Origin: Pseudomonadota bacterium
Lineage (GTDB): Bacteria; Pseudomonadota; Gammaproteobacteria; Steroidobacterales; Steroidobacteraceae
DNA length: 64,000 nucleotides
Direction: 5' to 3'
Assembly (NCBI GenBank): GCA_016703895.1
Contig: JADJBE010000010.1
Coordinates: 1 to 64,000, forward strand
Position numbers and translations under genes: made by a program. Of the stretch, positions 55,161-63,436 are shown piece after piece (positions within the stretch are counted from its first letter, which is position 1; each line of letters opens with the position of its first letter). The notes below the pieces were generated by a model. The model worked only from the letters and a program-made list of their open reading frames with translations. It ran no database searches and was not told the origin of the DNA.

Positions 55161-56545
55161 ACAACGAGGAAGAGCAACCTGCCTGGCCGAGCGAAACCTA
55201 CGCCTGGTACGTGGTGTTTATTCTTTGCGTGTGCGGCATGGTCGCATTTGTCGACCGCCAGATAATCAATCTGTTAGTTGAGGATATCAAGCAAGACCTG
55301 CAGATTTCGGACACCCAAATCAGTCTGCTGCAAGGACTCGCGTTTGCTTTGTTTTACGGCGTGATGGCGATTCCGCTCGGGCGCCTCGCCGACACGGGCA
55401 ACCGTCGCTGGATCATCGCGATCGGTGCTGTTGTCTGGACAGCTGCGGCAATCGCTTGCGGACTCGCGCGGTCGTTCTGGCAGTTATTTGCGGCGCGCAC
55501 AGCGGTCGGCGTCGGCGAAGCCACGTTGACGCCAGCCGGGTTTTCGATGCTCGCGGATCTGTTTCGTCCGCAGCGCCTGGCCCTGCCAATCAGCGTGTAC
55601 ACCGGCTCGAGCTTCTTCGGTTCCGGCATCGCACTGATTGCCGGCGGCGCAGTGATCGCCTGGTTGGCGCGCTTCGACTCGATAGACCTGCCATTGGTTG
55701 GCACCGTCGCCACCTGGCAGGCGGCCTTCATCATCGCCGCACTGCCCGGCCTGCTCGTCGCAGCGGTGTTTTTTCTGACGGTTGCCGAGCCACGACGCCG
55801 GCGCGGCATCCGGCTCGCCGCGTCCGATGCCGACACGCGCGACAAACCGACGTTCAAGGAAGTCTGGGAATTTGTTGTGGCGAATCGCCGTGTGTTTGCG
55901 GCCGTGTTCGGTGGCGTATCCGTCTTAGCTGCGACGCAGTTCGCCATGGGCGCCTGGGTGCCCGCTTTCTTCATCCGTGACTATGGCTGGACACCCTCGC
56001 AGGTCGGTTATACCTACGGCCTGATCTTTCTGCTCAGTGGCACGCTCGGCGTTATCAGTGGCGGCTGGCTCGACGACTGGTTCCAGAAACGCGGTCATCG
56101 CGACGGGCACCTGCGAGTCGCGCTGCTATCAGCGCTCTGCACTTTGCCTTTCGCAATCGGCTTCCCCCTCATCGGCAACGTCGCCATGACCGTTGGCTTG
56201 CTGGCGCTAGCAGTTTTTTTCGGCACGATGGCATTCGGCGCCGGGCCGGCGCTGATTCCGTTCATTGCGCCACCACGAATGCGTGGCTTGTTAGTCGCTG
56301 CTTACCTGCTGATCGCCAATCTAGTCGGTCAGGCGGGCGGGCCCTGGTTAGTAGCGGTATTCACCGACTACGTCTTTGGCGCGCCGGAGTTGGTACGCTA
56401 TTCGCTGGCTGTCGTGCCACCTGCGCTGCTAGTACTGGGCGCGTTGCTGGTGGCCTCGGGGATGGCAGATCTTCGCCGCCTACTCACGCTACCGTTGTCA
56501 AATGATGGCCCGGCCGCAGCCGCAGGCAGGGCTATGGGCACATGA
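55157..56545 (+). CDS. MFS transporter, spinster-like
   Basis: A 462-residue, 12-helix major facilitator. N-terminal YVVFILCVCGMVAFVDRQII and the loop-2/3 motif GRLADTGNRRWIIAIG, then FAARTAVGVGEATLTPAGFS, are typical of the spinster-type (Spns) branch common in Sphingomonads and marine Gammaproteobacteria near degradation genes. ATG overlaps the GMC stop by 4 bp; its own end overlaps the ligase start by 4 bp, so the three are surely cotranscribed. Substrate uptake or product export for the GMC/PrpE pathway is inferred. Confidence 0.88.
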   Translation: MNNEEEQPAWPSETYAWYVVFILCVCGMVAFVDRQIINLLVEDIKQDLQISDTQISLLQGLAFALFYGVMAIPLGRLADTGNRRWIIAIGAVVWTAAAIACGLARSFWQLFAARTAVGVGEATLTPAGFSMLADLFRPQRLALPISVYTGSSFFGSGIALIAGGAVIAWLARFDSIDLPLVGTVATWQAAFIIAALPGLLVAAVFFLTVAEPRRRRGIRLAASDADTRDKPTFKEVWEFVVANRRVFAAVFGGVSVLAATQFAMGAWVPAFFIRDYGWTPSQVGYTYGLIFLLSGTLGVISGGWLDDWFQKRGHRDGHLRVALLSALCTLPFAIGFPLIGNVAMTVGLLALAVFFGTMAFGAGPALIPFIAPPRMRGLLVAAYLLIANLVGQAGGPWLVAVFTDYVFGAPELVRYSLAVVPPALLVLGALLVASGMADLRRLLTLPLSNDGPAAAAGRAMGT

Positions 56546-58436
56546 ACCTTCATCATATGAATTATCACGACGAGTACGCCCGTTGGCAGGGGGACCCCGA
56601 GGCGTTCTGGCGCACCGCCGCCGCGGCAGTCGATTGGCACCACAGGCCACAGGTGATTTGCGACCAAACGCGCCCGCCGTTCGTACGCTGGTTCGCCGGC
56701 GGCACGCTGAACGCTTGCTATAACGCCGTCGATCGGCACGTCGAGACCGGTCATGGCGACCAGACGGCGCTGATTCACGTCAGCGCGATGACCCGCGCTG
56801 AACGACAGTTCAGCTATCTCGAACTGCAGCATGAAGTAGCGCAGCTCGCGGGTGCGCTGCAGAAATTCGGCGTGCAGCAAGGTGATCTAGTCGTCATCTA
56901 TATGCCAATGATCCCCGAAGCTGTATTCGCCATGCTGGCGTGCGCTCGCCTCGGTGCCATGCACTCGGTCGTATTTGGCGGTTTCGCGGCGCCTGAGCTG
57001 GCGGCCCGGATCGATGACGCCAAACCGGTGCTGGTGCTGTCCGCTTCCTGCGGGCTGGAGCCGGGGCGCGTCATTGACTACAAGGCGCTGCTGGACCGTG
57101 CCTTGACACTAACAAGGCATACCCCACGTGCCACATTGATACTGCAACGGCCCCAACTCGACGTGCCACTGCAGGCGGGCCGAGACCATGACTGGCAGCA
57201 AGTGGTCGCAGCTGCGAAACCGGCCGATTGTGTGCCCATCGAAGCCACCGCGCCGCTGTATGTGCTCTACACGTCCGGGACCACCGGCAAGCCGAAGGGC
57301 ATCGTACGCGACACAGGCGGCTACCTGGTAGCGCTCGATTGGTCGATGCAGTATGTCTATGACGCGCGCCCCGGCGAGGTATTTTTTGCAGCGTCAGACA
57401 TCGGTTGGGTCGTTGGACATTCCTACATCGTCTACGGACCTCTGGTGCACCGTTGCACCACAGTGATGTATGAGGGTAAACCCGTCGGCACACCGGACGC
57501 CGCAGCCTACTGGCGCATTGTTGCCAATCACAAAGTACGCACGCTCTTCACCGCCCCCACTGCGATCCGCGCAATCCGTCGCGAGGACCCCCACGGCACG
57601 CAGCTTCGTCAACACGACGTTAGTTCCTTACGGGCGCTGTTCCTGGCCGGCGAACGAGCCGATCCGGACACCGTCTCCTGGGCCGGCCAACAACTGCAAC
57701 TTCCCGTCATCGATCATTGGTGGCAAACCGAGACTGGCTGGCCGATGGTCGCCAACTGCCTGGGCATCGAGCAGCTACCTATCAAGCCGGGCAGTCCGGC
57801 CAAGGCAGTGCCAGGCTTCGCCATTCATGTGGTGGACGAATCGGGCAAACAAGTCGGTCCAGGCGAGCAAGGCGCATTGGTCGCCAAGCTACCGTTGCCG
57901 CCCGGCAGCCTGCCAACGCTTTGGAACAATGACGAGCAGTTCGTTGCCAGCTACCTCACTGCCTATCCTGGCTACTACCATACCGGCGACGGTGGCTACA
58001 TCGACGCTGACGGCTACGTCTATGTGATGGGGCGCACCGACGATGTGATCAACATCGCCGGCCACCGCCTGTCTACGGGCGAACTCGAACAGGCGCTCGC
58101 GGGCCACGCGGCCGTAGCCGAGTGCGCCGTGATCGGCGTCGCGGATGAACTCAAGGGCACGGTGCCCGTTGGCCTCGTCGTACTGAAAGCTGGCGTCAGC
58201 GACACCCATGCATCGCTCACGGCGCAACTGATCGACCGCGTTCGCGACGAGGTTGGCGCCGTCGCGAGCTTCAAACGCTGTTTAGTCGTTGCGCGCCTAC
58301 CCAAAACCCGGTCTGGAAAATTCTGCGCGCCACCATGCGGGCCATTGCCGACGGCCGCGACTACACCGTGCCAGCAACGATCGAGGATCCGGCAGTACTG
58401 GCAGAAATCACGCCGGCGCTGACCGGCCCAGTCTGA
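56542..58436 (+). CDS. prpE: propionyl-CoA synthetase-like AMP ligase (frameshift near 58320)
   Basis: An acyl-CoA synthetase, about 630 residues after correction, closest by motif to PrpE. N-terminal YARWQGDPEAFWRTAA, the P-loop YVLYTSGTTGKPKGIVRD (about residue 247), the adenylate motif HWWQTETGWP, and the hinge MGRTDDVINIAGHRLSTGE are present. Near the C-terminus one A is missing from the run at 58317-58320: the original frame drifts to RSGKFCAPP, while the restored frame gives RSGKILRATMRAIADGRDY, including the catalytic Lys, and stops at 58436. It activates propionate or a similar short acid with ATP and CoA. Last gene of the GMC operon. Confidence 0.9.
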
Positions 58437-58451
58437 CGAGACTGACTCGGC

Positions 58452-59441
58452 TCACGCGTCAAGATCAATCGTCTGCCCTAGCCCCAACTCAACCGCAGCA
58501 CGATAGGCCGTCTCCGCCGCGGCGAGATCCTGGGTCGTCACACCTAACGACTTATACACCGTGATTTCCTGTGGGTTCGTTCGTCCCGGCTTGGTGCCAA
58601 GCAGAACCTCACCGATCTCACCAACGATGTGCTCTGCGGTGACCACACCCGCAGCAATAGCGGCCAACAACTCGCCAGCCTGGGCCAGCGCAGCCTCTCG
58701 GTAGTCGACGTAGAATCGGCCGCGTGAAACCGCGGTGCTGTCCACTTCGGCGGTTGTCGGGATGGCAGAGCCAACCAGACTCAAGTGTGTCCCGGCAGTC
58801 AGCCATTCACCGGCAAGAATCGGCTGCTTGGCGGACGTCACGGTGCAAATGACATCGGCTCGCGCGACGGCGGATCGCAGGTCACTCGCCACGCTCGTCG
58901 TCAGCGTCGCCGGTAGCGCCAGCTCTGCCAACAGCTTGGTCGCCTGCTCCGGGCGGCGCGCCCAGATCGTCAGCCGCTCAAATGCGCGTATGCGGAGCAG
59001 CGCGTCGATGTGAAACCGCGCCTCCTCACCGGCGCCAATGATCAGCAGATGACTTGCATCCTGGCGTGCCAGAACGTCTGTGGCCAGCGCGGTCGTTGCC
59101 GCCGTGCGCAGAGCTGTGAGCGTCCCGCCCTCGAGCAGCGCCAGCGGTAAACCGTTGACGGCATCGAACAACATGACCGCACCGACATGGGTCCCGTGCG
59201 GATCGCCTACGGGCCGCTCATATTTACTGACAATTTTGACGCCAAACCGCTGCACGGCGTCGCCGCCGAGGTACCCCGGCATCAAGCCAAGCTTGCCCGG
59301 ACGGTCCGGAATCCCCATGAACTGCCGCAGCGGCAACACGCATTGACGTTGCGAGGTGGCGCGCATGGCCGTTGCCATCGCCAGACGACAACGATCGGGA
59401 GTGAGTAACTGCTCGAGTATCGAGCGGGTCAGCACCAACAT
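58452..59441 (-). CDS. ornithine cyclodeaminase / mu-crystallin family protein
   Basis: A 329-residue NAD(P)-dependent protein of the ornithine cyclodeaminase/mu-crystallin family. Substrate-side GVKIVSKYERP and the Rossmann motif LLIIGAGEEARFHIDALL (about residues 133-150) with TVTSAKQPILAGEWL are visible, as is LVGSAIPTTAEVDS. Family members deaminate ornithine or reduce ketimines; the family name does not fix the reaction. It is the last gene of a leftward trio, 3 bp after the cupin. Convergent with prpE. Confidence 0.85.
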   Translation of the reverse strand: MLVLTRSILEQLLTPDRCRLAMATAMRATSQRQCVLPLRQFMGIPDRPGKLGLMPGYLGGDAVQRFGVKIVSKYERPVGDPHGTHVGAVMLFDAVNGLPLALLEGGTLTALRTAATTALATDVLARQDASHLLIIGAGEEARFHIDALLRIRAFERLTIWARRPEQATKLLAELALPATLTTSVASDLRSAVARADVICTVTSAKQPILAGEWLTAGTHLSLVGSAIPTTAEVDSTAVSRGRFYVDYREAALAQAGELLAAIAAGVVTAEHIVGEIGEVLLGTKPGRTNPQEITVYKSLGVTTQDLAAAETAYRAAVELGLGQTIDLDA

Positions 59442-59444
59442 GTG

Positions 59445-59974
59445 TTACTTGGATTCCGTGGGACTGGCGTCTGCGGGGCGCGGCATCGGCGGCACAAAAC
59501 GCATACGCGCCTGAATTTCCGCCACGTCCTGCGGACGATCGAAGGCCGCCGGCATCGGCTCGCCGGGCTGGCGCTCGCGACCGATGCTCTCGAACCAGTC
59601 TTCGAGCCCTGGTGGCGAGAACACCCAGAACAGCTTCATATCAGTAGTGCCGGTATTGTCAATGCGATGTCGGGCATAGCGGCCAAACAAGATCGTGGAT
59701 CCCGGACCAATCGCGCGCGTCTCGCCTTCGATGGTTACCGTGCCCGAGCCTTCATAGATAAAAATCAGCTCATGATTTTGCTTGTGACCGTGTTCGCGCA
59801 CATGACAACCCGGCGGCAAAACCTGGATACCGCGGAGAAGTCATCGTAGGGCATCGTCTGGGGCGACAGCTTCACGGTCACATAGCCGCGCGAAGGCAAT
59901 GGCTGCCACAGTGAGCGCCCCTCTTCGGGGCCCAAGACTGCTGACCAGCGACTCACATGCGGATTGTCCGACAT
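59445..59974 (-). CDS. cupin-domain protein (frameshift near 59830)
   Basis: A single-domain cupin, about 175 residues after correction. The first frame (MSDNPHVSRWSAVLGPEEGR to PYDDFSA) loses the family after one missing G in GCGGT at 59829-59834; the restored frame gives SAGIQVLPPGCHVREHGHK, with the metal ligands His-x-His and later Glu in ELIFIYEGSG, and His in FGRYARHRIDN. The metal-binding cupin suggests a dioxygenase, isomerase or sensor role. It sits between the hydrolase (8 bp upstream) and ornithine-cyclodeaminase-type gene. Confidence 0.82.
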
Positions 59975-59982
59975 CTCGTTGA

Positions 59983-60837
59983 CTACCTCGCGATGGCTGC
60001 GGGCGCGCGACTCGCCAACACTTGCCGCGTGAGAAATTCCAGTACAGCAGAATTGTAGGCCGATGTGACGGTCGCCGGACAGAAATGCCCGCCTTCAGCC
60101 AGCACGACATGCTCTGCCCCTGGAATCGCCTGCGCCAGCTCCTCGGACATGCTTGGGGGCGTGAGTTGATCGTCGCGCGCGCAAATGACCAATGTTGGCA
60201 CGCGGATCGCCGCAATCTTGGCTCGCAGGTCGTGCGTCGTCACTGCATTCAAGCGGCCCAGTTCAACGTCGAGCCCCGGGAAATCGGCTACCCTTTCGCG
60301 AAAATAGTCTTCGGCCGACTGGAACCTCTCTGCCAGCCACCAGGCCGGGCTTGCCAGCAGCGTCCCCACCATGAAGTAGTCTTGAACACCCGAATTGACC
60401 AGCACGTCACGCCGCATCTTGAAGGTCTGCTCGAACAGTGGCGTCGGACCCGCCCAGCTCGCACTCAGTACTAACGACTTGAGTCTGCGCGGGTCACGCA
60501 GTGCAATATGCTGGCCAATCGCACCGCCGGTGGAATGCCCGACCAAATGCGCGCTCTCGATCCGGAGTGCATCCATGACGCGCAGCAGATCGTCCGCCAG
60601 CTCCGCGGCGCCTTGCACGTTGCGAGTGGAGCTCGAACGACCGACACCGCGATGATCGTGCAGAACGACCTGAAAGCGCTCGGCAAACGCGGCGGTTTGC
60701 GCACGCCAGAACTTGGCGCTGCCGCCCAGTCCGGCCACCAGCAGCACCGGCTCGCCCTCGCCAACCGTTTCGGTATAGATTTGTGCGTCGCCAATCGAGA
60801 CGAGCCGCTCAGCAGAGTGTCTATCGGTTTGTGCCAT
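59983..60837 (-). CDS. alpha/beta hydrolase (PcaD/RutD-like)
   Basis: A 284-residue alpha/beta hydrolase with an intact triad: nucleophile in AHLVGHSTGGAIGQ (about residue 99), acid in ICARDDQLTPPS and His in LAEGGHFCPAT. The oxyanion region VLLVAGLGGSAKFW and VVLHDHRGVGRSS are typical of the 3-oxoadipate enol-lactonase/aminoacrylate peracid-hydrolase (PcaD/RutD) branch. First gene of the leftward trio hydrolase-cupin-OCD; divergent from the PhyH gene with a 186-bp shared upstream region. It probably opens a lactone or ester in the pathway. Substrate unknown. Confidence 0.88.
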   Translation of the reverse strand: MAQTDRHSAERLVSIGDAQIYTETVGEGEPVLLVAGLGGSAKFWRAQTAAFAERFQVVLHDHRGVGRSSSTRNVQGAAELADDLLRVMDALRIESAHLVGHSTGGAIGQHIALRDPRRLKSLVLSASWAGPTPLFEQTFKMRRDVLVNSGVQDYFMVGTLLASPAWWLAERFQSAEDYFRERVADFPGLDVELGRLNAVTTHDLRAKIAAIRVPTLVICARDDQLTPPSMSEELAQAIPGAEHVVLAEGGHFCPATVTSAYNSAVLEFLTRQVLASRAPAAIAR

Positions 60838-60888
60838 GACGGAATTGTCGACATCTGCGGGCCGTCAGACAATGCTTTTGCCGCGCGG

Positions 60889-60910
60889 GCCGATACGCCT
60901 GACGTATGGC
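60889..60910. promoter_or_regulatory. inverted repeat in divergent promoter region
   Basis: GCC-G-ATACG-CCTGA-CGTAT-GGC: 5-bp inner arms around a 5-bp spacer, extended by outer GCC/GGC with one bulged base. It lies midway between the divergent hydrolase and PhyH starts, the expected place for a shared repressor or activator site. No regulator gene is adjacent inside the window. Confidence 0.4.
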
Positions 60911-61023
60911 AGCTGGCATGCGCTTTGGCTATGGCAACCGTTGTAAGATCGATTGGCTGATACTGTGTCTGTTTGCTGCAATCCTCTGATCTTCGGAGGA
61001 ACACTGCCGCGGGAGCATCCAAA

Positions 61024-61963
61024 ATGGCCCTGAATCGAACCCCCCTTACGAGCGATCACCGCCGAGGACAAAGCCACCTACGAACGCGACGGTGCCGTGC
61101 TGCTGCGCCAGGTATGCCACCGGGACTGGGTGGACTTATTGCAACCGCTTGCCTTGCGCATCGCGGCCGGCGAAGAGGATTTTGGCCTACTGCCGAGTTA
61201 CCCTGGCCGCTACATGGCGCGTGGCATCCCGGAATTCCGCAAGCTCGTGTTTGAGTCACCGCTCGCCCAAGCCGCGTGTGAAGTGATGGGCTCAAAGGAG
61301 GCACATTTCTTTTTTGACGAGATCTTTGCCAAACCGCCCCAGTCGGACGAGAAGACGATCTGGCATACCGACCGGATGGGCTGGCCAGTCAGCGGCAAAA
61401 TGGTGCCCTCGCTCTGGATGCCGCTCACCAACGTCAGCAAAGCCAATTCGCTCGAATGCATCGCAGGTTCGCACTCTCAGGACGTTCGCTATTGGCTGTT
61501 CTCGCCGAATGCCCGCAAGATGATCAAACCGCCGGATCGCGTGCCACATCCCGACTGTGAACCGCTACGCAAAGATCCCAGCGTGCAGTTTCTCACCTGG
61601 GACATGGAGCCTGGAGATCTGCTGATCGTCCATCCCTGGACGCTGCACTATTCGCATGGCAATCCCACTGACAACTGGCGCATCGCGGTGAGTCTGCGCA
61701 TGTTCGGCGACGACATCCGCTGGGATCCACGGCCTGATTGCGTCAATCTGGCCGGCATAAGTTTCGATGAAATGATCCCAGGCGAGCGGCCGCGTGGGGC
61801 TCTCTGCCCGCTCGTTTGGTCGGCTGACGGACGCAGCGACGGTGATGCTAACTATCCACGTGGCTTTGCGACCAACTGGTCCGCCAAACGCAAGGCGAGC
61901 GTCAATGAGTACGACACGTTCGCCGAGGAACTGCGCAAGCAGAATGCGAGTGTAGCCAAATGA
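61024..61963 (+). CDS. phytanoyl-CoA dioxygenase family protein (frameshift at C-run 61040)
   Basis: An Fe(II)/2-oxoglutarate oxygenase of the PhyH family, about 312 residues corrected. ATG 61024 leads MALNRTPL; the C6 run at 61040-61045 carries one base too many, after which AITAEDKATYERDGAVLLRQ continues the family N-terminus. The iron ligands are in WHTDRMGWPVSGKM (HxD, about residue 118) and IVHPWTLHYSHGNPTDNWR (distal His and 2OG-binding Arg). It probably hydroxylates an organic acid or ester. First gene of the rightward unit PhyH-RraA-DUF1838-PNPOx. Confidence 0.85.
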
Positions 61964-62436
61964 CTTTTGCGACCGCGGACCTGTGTGATCAATTCGGCGC
62001 TGCGGTGCAGATTTGTCGCTCGCCGCTGGTGTCATTCGGCGCCAGACCCTCCTTTGCGGGACCCATCGCGACGATTCGCTGCCTGCGCGACAACGGGCTG
62101 ATCCGTGACGCCGCCCGCCAACCTGGTGCCGGGCAGGTGTTAGTGGTTGATGGCGGTGGCGTCTTGGACTGCGCATTGGTCGGTGGTGAAATTGGCGCCA
62201 ATGCGGCCCGCAACGGCTGGGCAGGTATCGTAATCAATGGCTGCGTTCGAGATTTGGATGAACTCGAGCCCCTTTCTATCGGTATCCGGGCACTGGGGAC
62301 CTGGCCGCAGCGCGGCGCTCGCGACGGCGATGGGGAGACCAATGTGACGGTGTCTTTCGGCGAGGTTCGATTCGAACCTGGGCATTGGCTGTGTGCCGAT
62401 CGCGATGGCATCGTCGTTCTGAAGAGCAAACCATGA
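61960..62436 (+). CDS. RraA/4-hydroxy-4-methyl-2-oxoglutarate aldolase-like
   Basis: A 158-residue protein of the RraA/HMG-aldolase family. ATADLCDQFGAAVQICRS, GQVLVVDGGGVLDCALVG, and GGEIGANAARNGWAGIVING with CVRDLDELEPL are diagnostic. The Arg-Asp pair (VRD) in the last motif is the metal and pyruvate-binding feature of true aldolases, absent in E. coli RraA, so an aldolase releasing pyruvate is more likely than the RNase E inhibitor. ATGA overlap with the PhyH stop and with the next gene. Confidence 0.85.
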   Translation: MTFATADLCDQFGAAVQICRSPLVSFGARPSFAGPIATIRCLRDNGLIRDAARQPGAGQVLVVDGGGVLDCALVGGEIGANAARNGWAGIVINGCVRDLDELEPLSIGIRALGTWPQRGARDGDGETNVTVSFGEVRFEPGHWLCADRDGIVVLKSKP

Positions 62437-63414
62437 GCATGTTGCATGGCCTGATGCAGGGCCCATTCGGGCGTCGTGAGTTCCTGCGAGCTGCCGCCAT
62501 CGCGCTACCGGGCGCCGCACTAACGACTTCGATCGGTGCGGCAGAGTCAGCAACCAACAGTGCTCGCCTGGGCGCGCCGGCAGGATTCGATCCCATGAGC
62601 CCTGCCGACAATCTGCGCGCCTATATCCGCATGACTCGCTCGCTCGACCCCCAAGCCACGACAGTGGGCTGGTTCGGCGGCCGCGTGTTCTCGGTAATCG
62701 GCGACCAGGAAATCATCCGGCCTTTGTTCGATGTCGAGGGTTTCGGCATCGGACGCACGGAACCGCAGGCGGATGGTAGTTACAAGGCCCTTTGGCGCGA
62801 GGTTGGGTATTACAAAGACCTGGCCAGCGGTGCGATCATGGAAACTTGGCGCAATCCGCTGCTCGACGAGCAAGTCGACGTGTATCCCATCAATAACGAT
62901 CCCGTCAACTCACATCTGAAACCCGAATTCACATTGGGCTTTGGCGCAACCAAGGACGAGCACCGCGAGACCATCAAGTTCTTGTTGCCCTGGCATTTCT
63001 TGGGCAATAGCGCGATGGCGGCGTTTGATGTGAACCTCGACTGGAAGTCACCACTCGACCCCAAAATCTGGAAGCGCGAGTCATCCGGTGAGCGCGTGCG
63101 GGTGAGCGAGTACCAACAATGGCGCGTCGAGCGAGATGAGCTGGCAGACGTGAGCTTGCCAAGTGTCCACACTTACGGCAGTTGGAACCGTGTGGCCACC
63201 TGGCTGCCTTGGATGCTGATGGGTCAGAAGCCGGGACATCTATTCTATCGATCACACACGCTGAAGCTCGAACGCGTCGAGGATCTGCCGCGCGACATAC
63301 TCGCGTACACCGAGAAGCGTTTTCCAAAATATCTGACTGCGCCCACCGAATGGCGGGCGCCCAACGTATCGAGCTTCGAGATGTTTGCCCGCGATCGCAA
63401 AACCCCGCAGCTGA
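62433..63414 (+). CDS. DUF1838 family protein with Tat signal (possible frameshift near 63400)
   Basis: About 326 residues. A twin-arginine signal (FGRREFLRAAAIALPGAAL, residues about 11-29) directs export in folded form. The DUF1838 body is visible in WFGGRVFSVIGDQE, YYKDLASGAIMETWRNPL, VYPINNDPVNSHL and GSWNRVATWLPWMLMGQ. The uncorrected frame runs to 63581 through a Ser/Arg-rich, non-family tail overlapping the next gene; one base fewer in the A-run at 63399-63402 would end the protein DRKPRS at 63414, just before the next start. Function unknown; exported enzyme or binding protein of the pathway. Confidence 0.8.
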
Positions 63415-63436
63415 CATTCGCAGCCAACCGAACAGC

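Noticed and set aside
1849..62527. GTYGTTAG as a KOPS- or Chi-like polar motif
   Set aside because: Orientation is mixed (10 plus, 16 minus) with no visible switch along the window, so a polarity function is not supported here.
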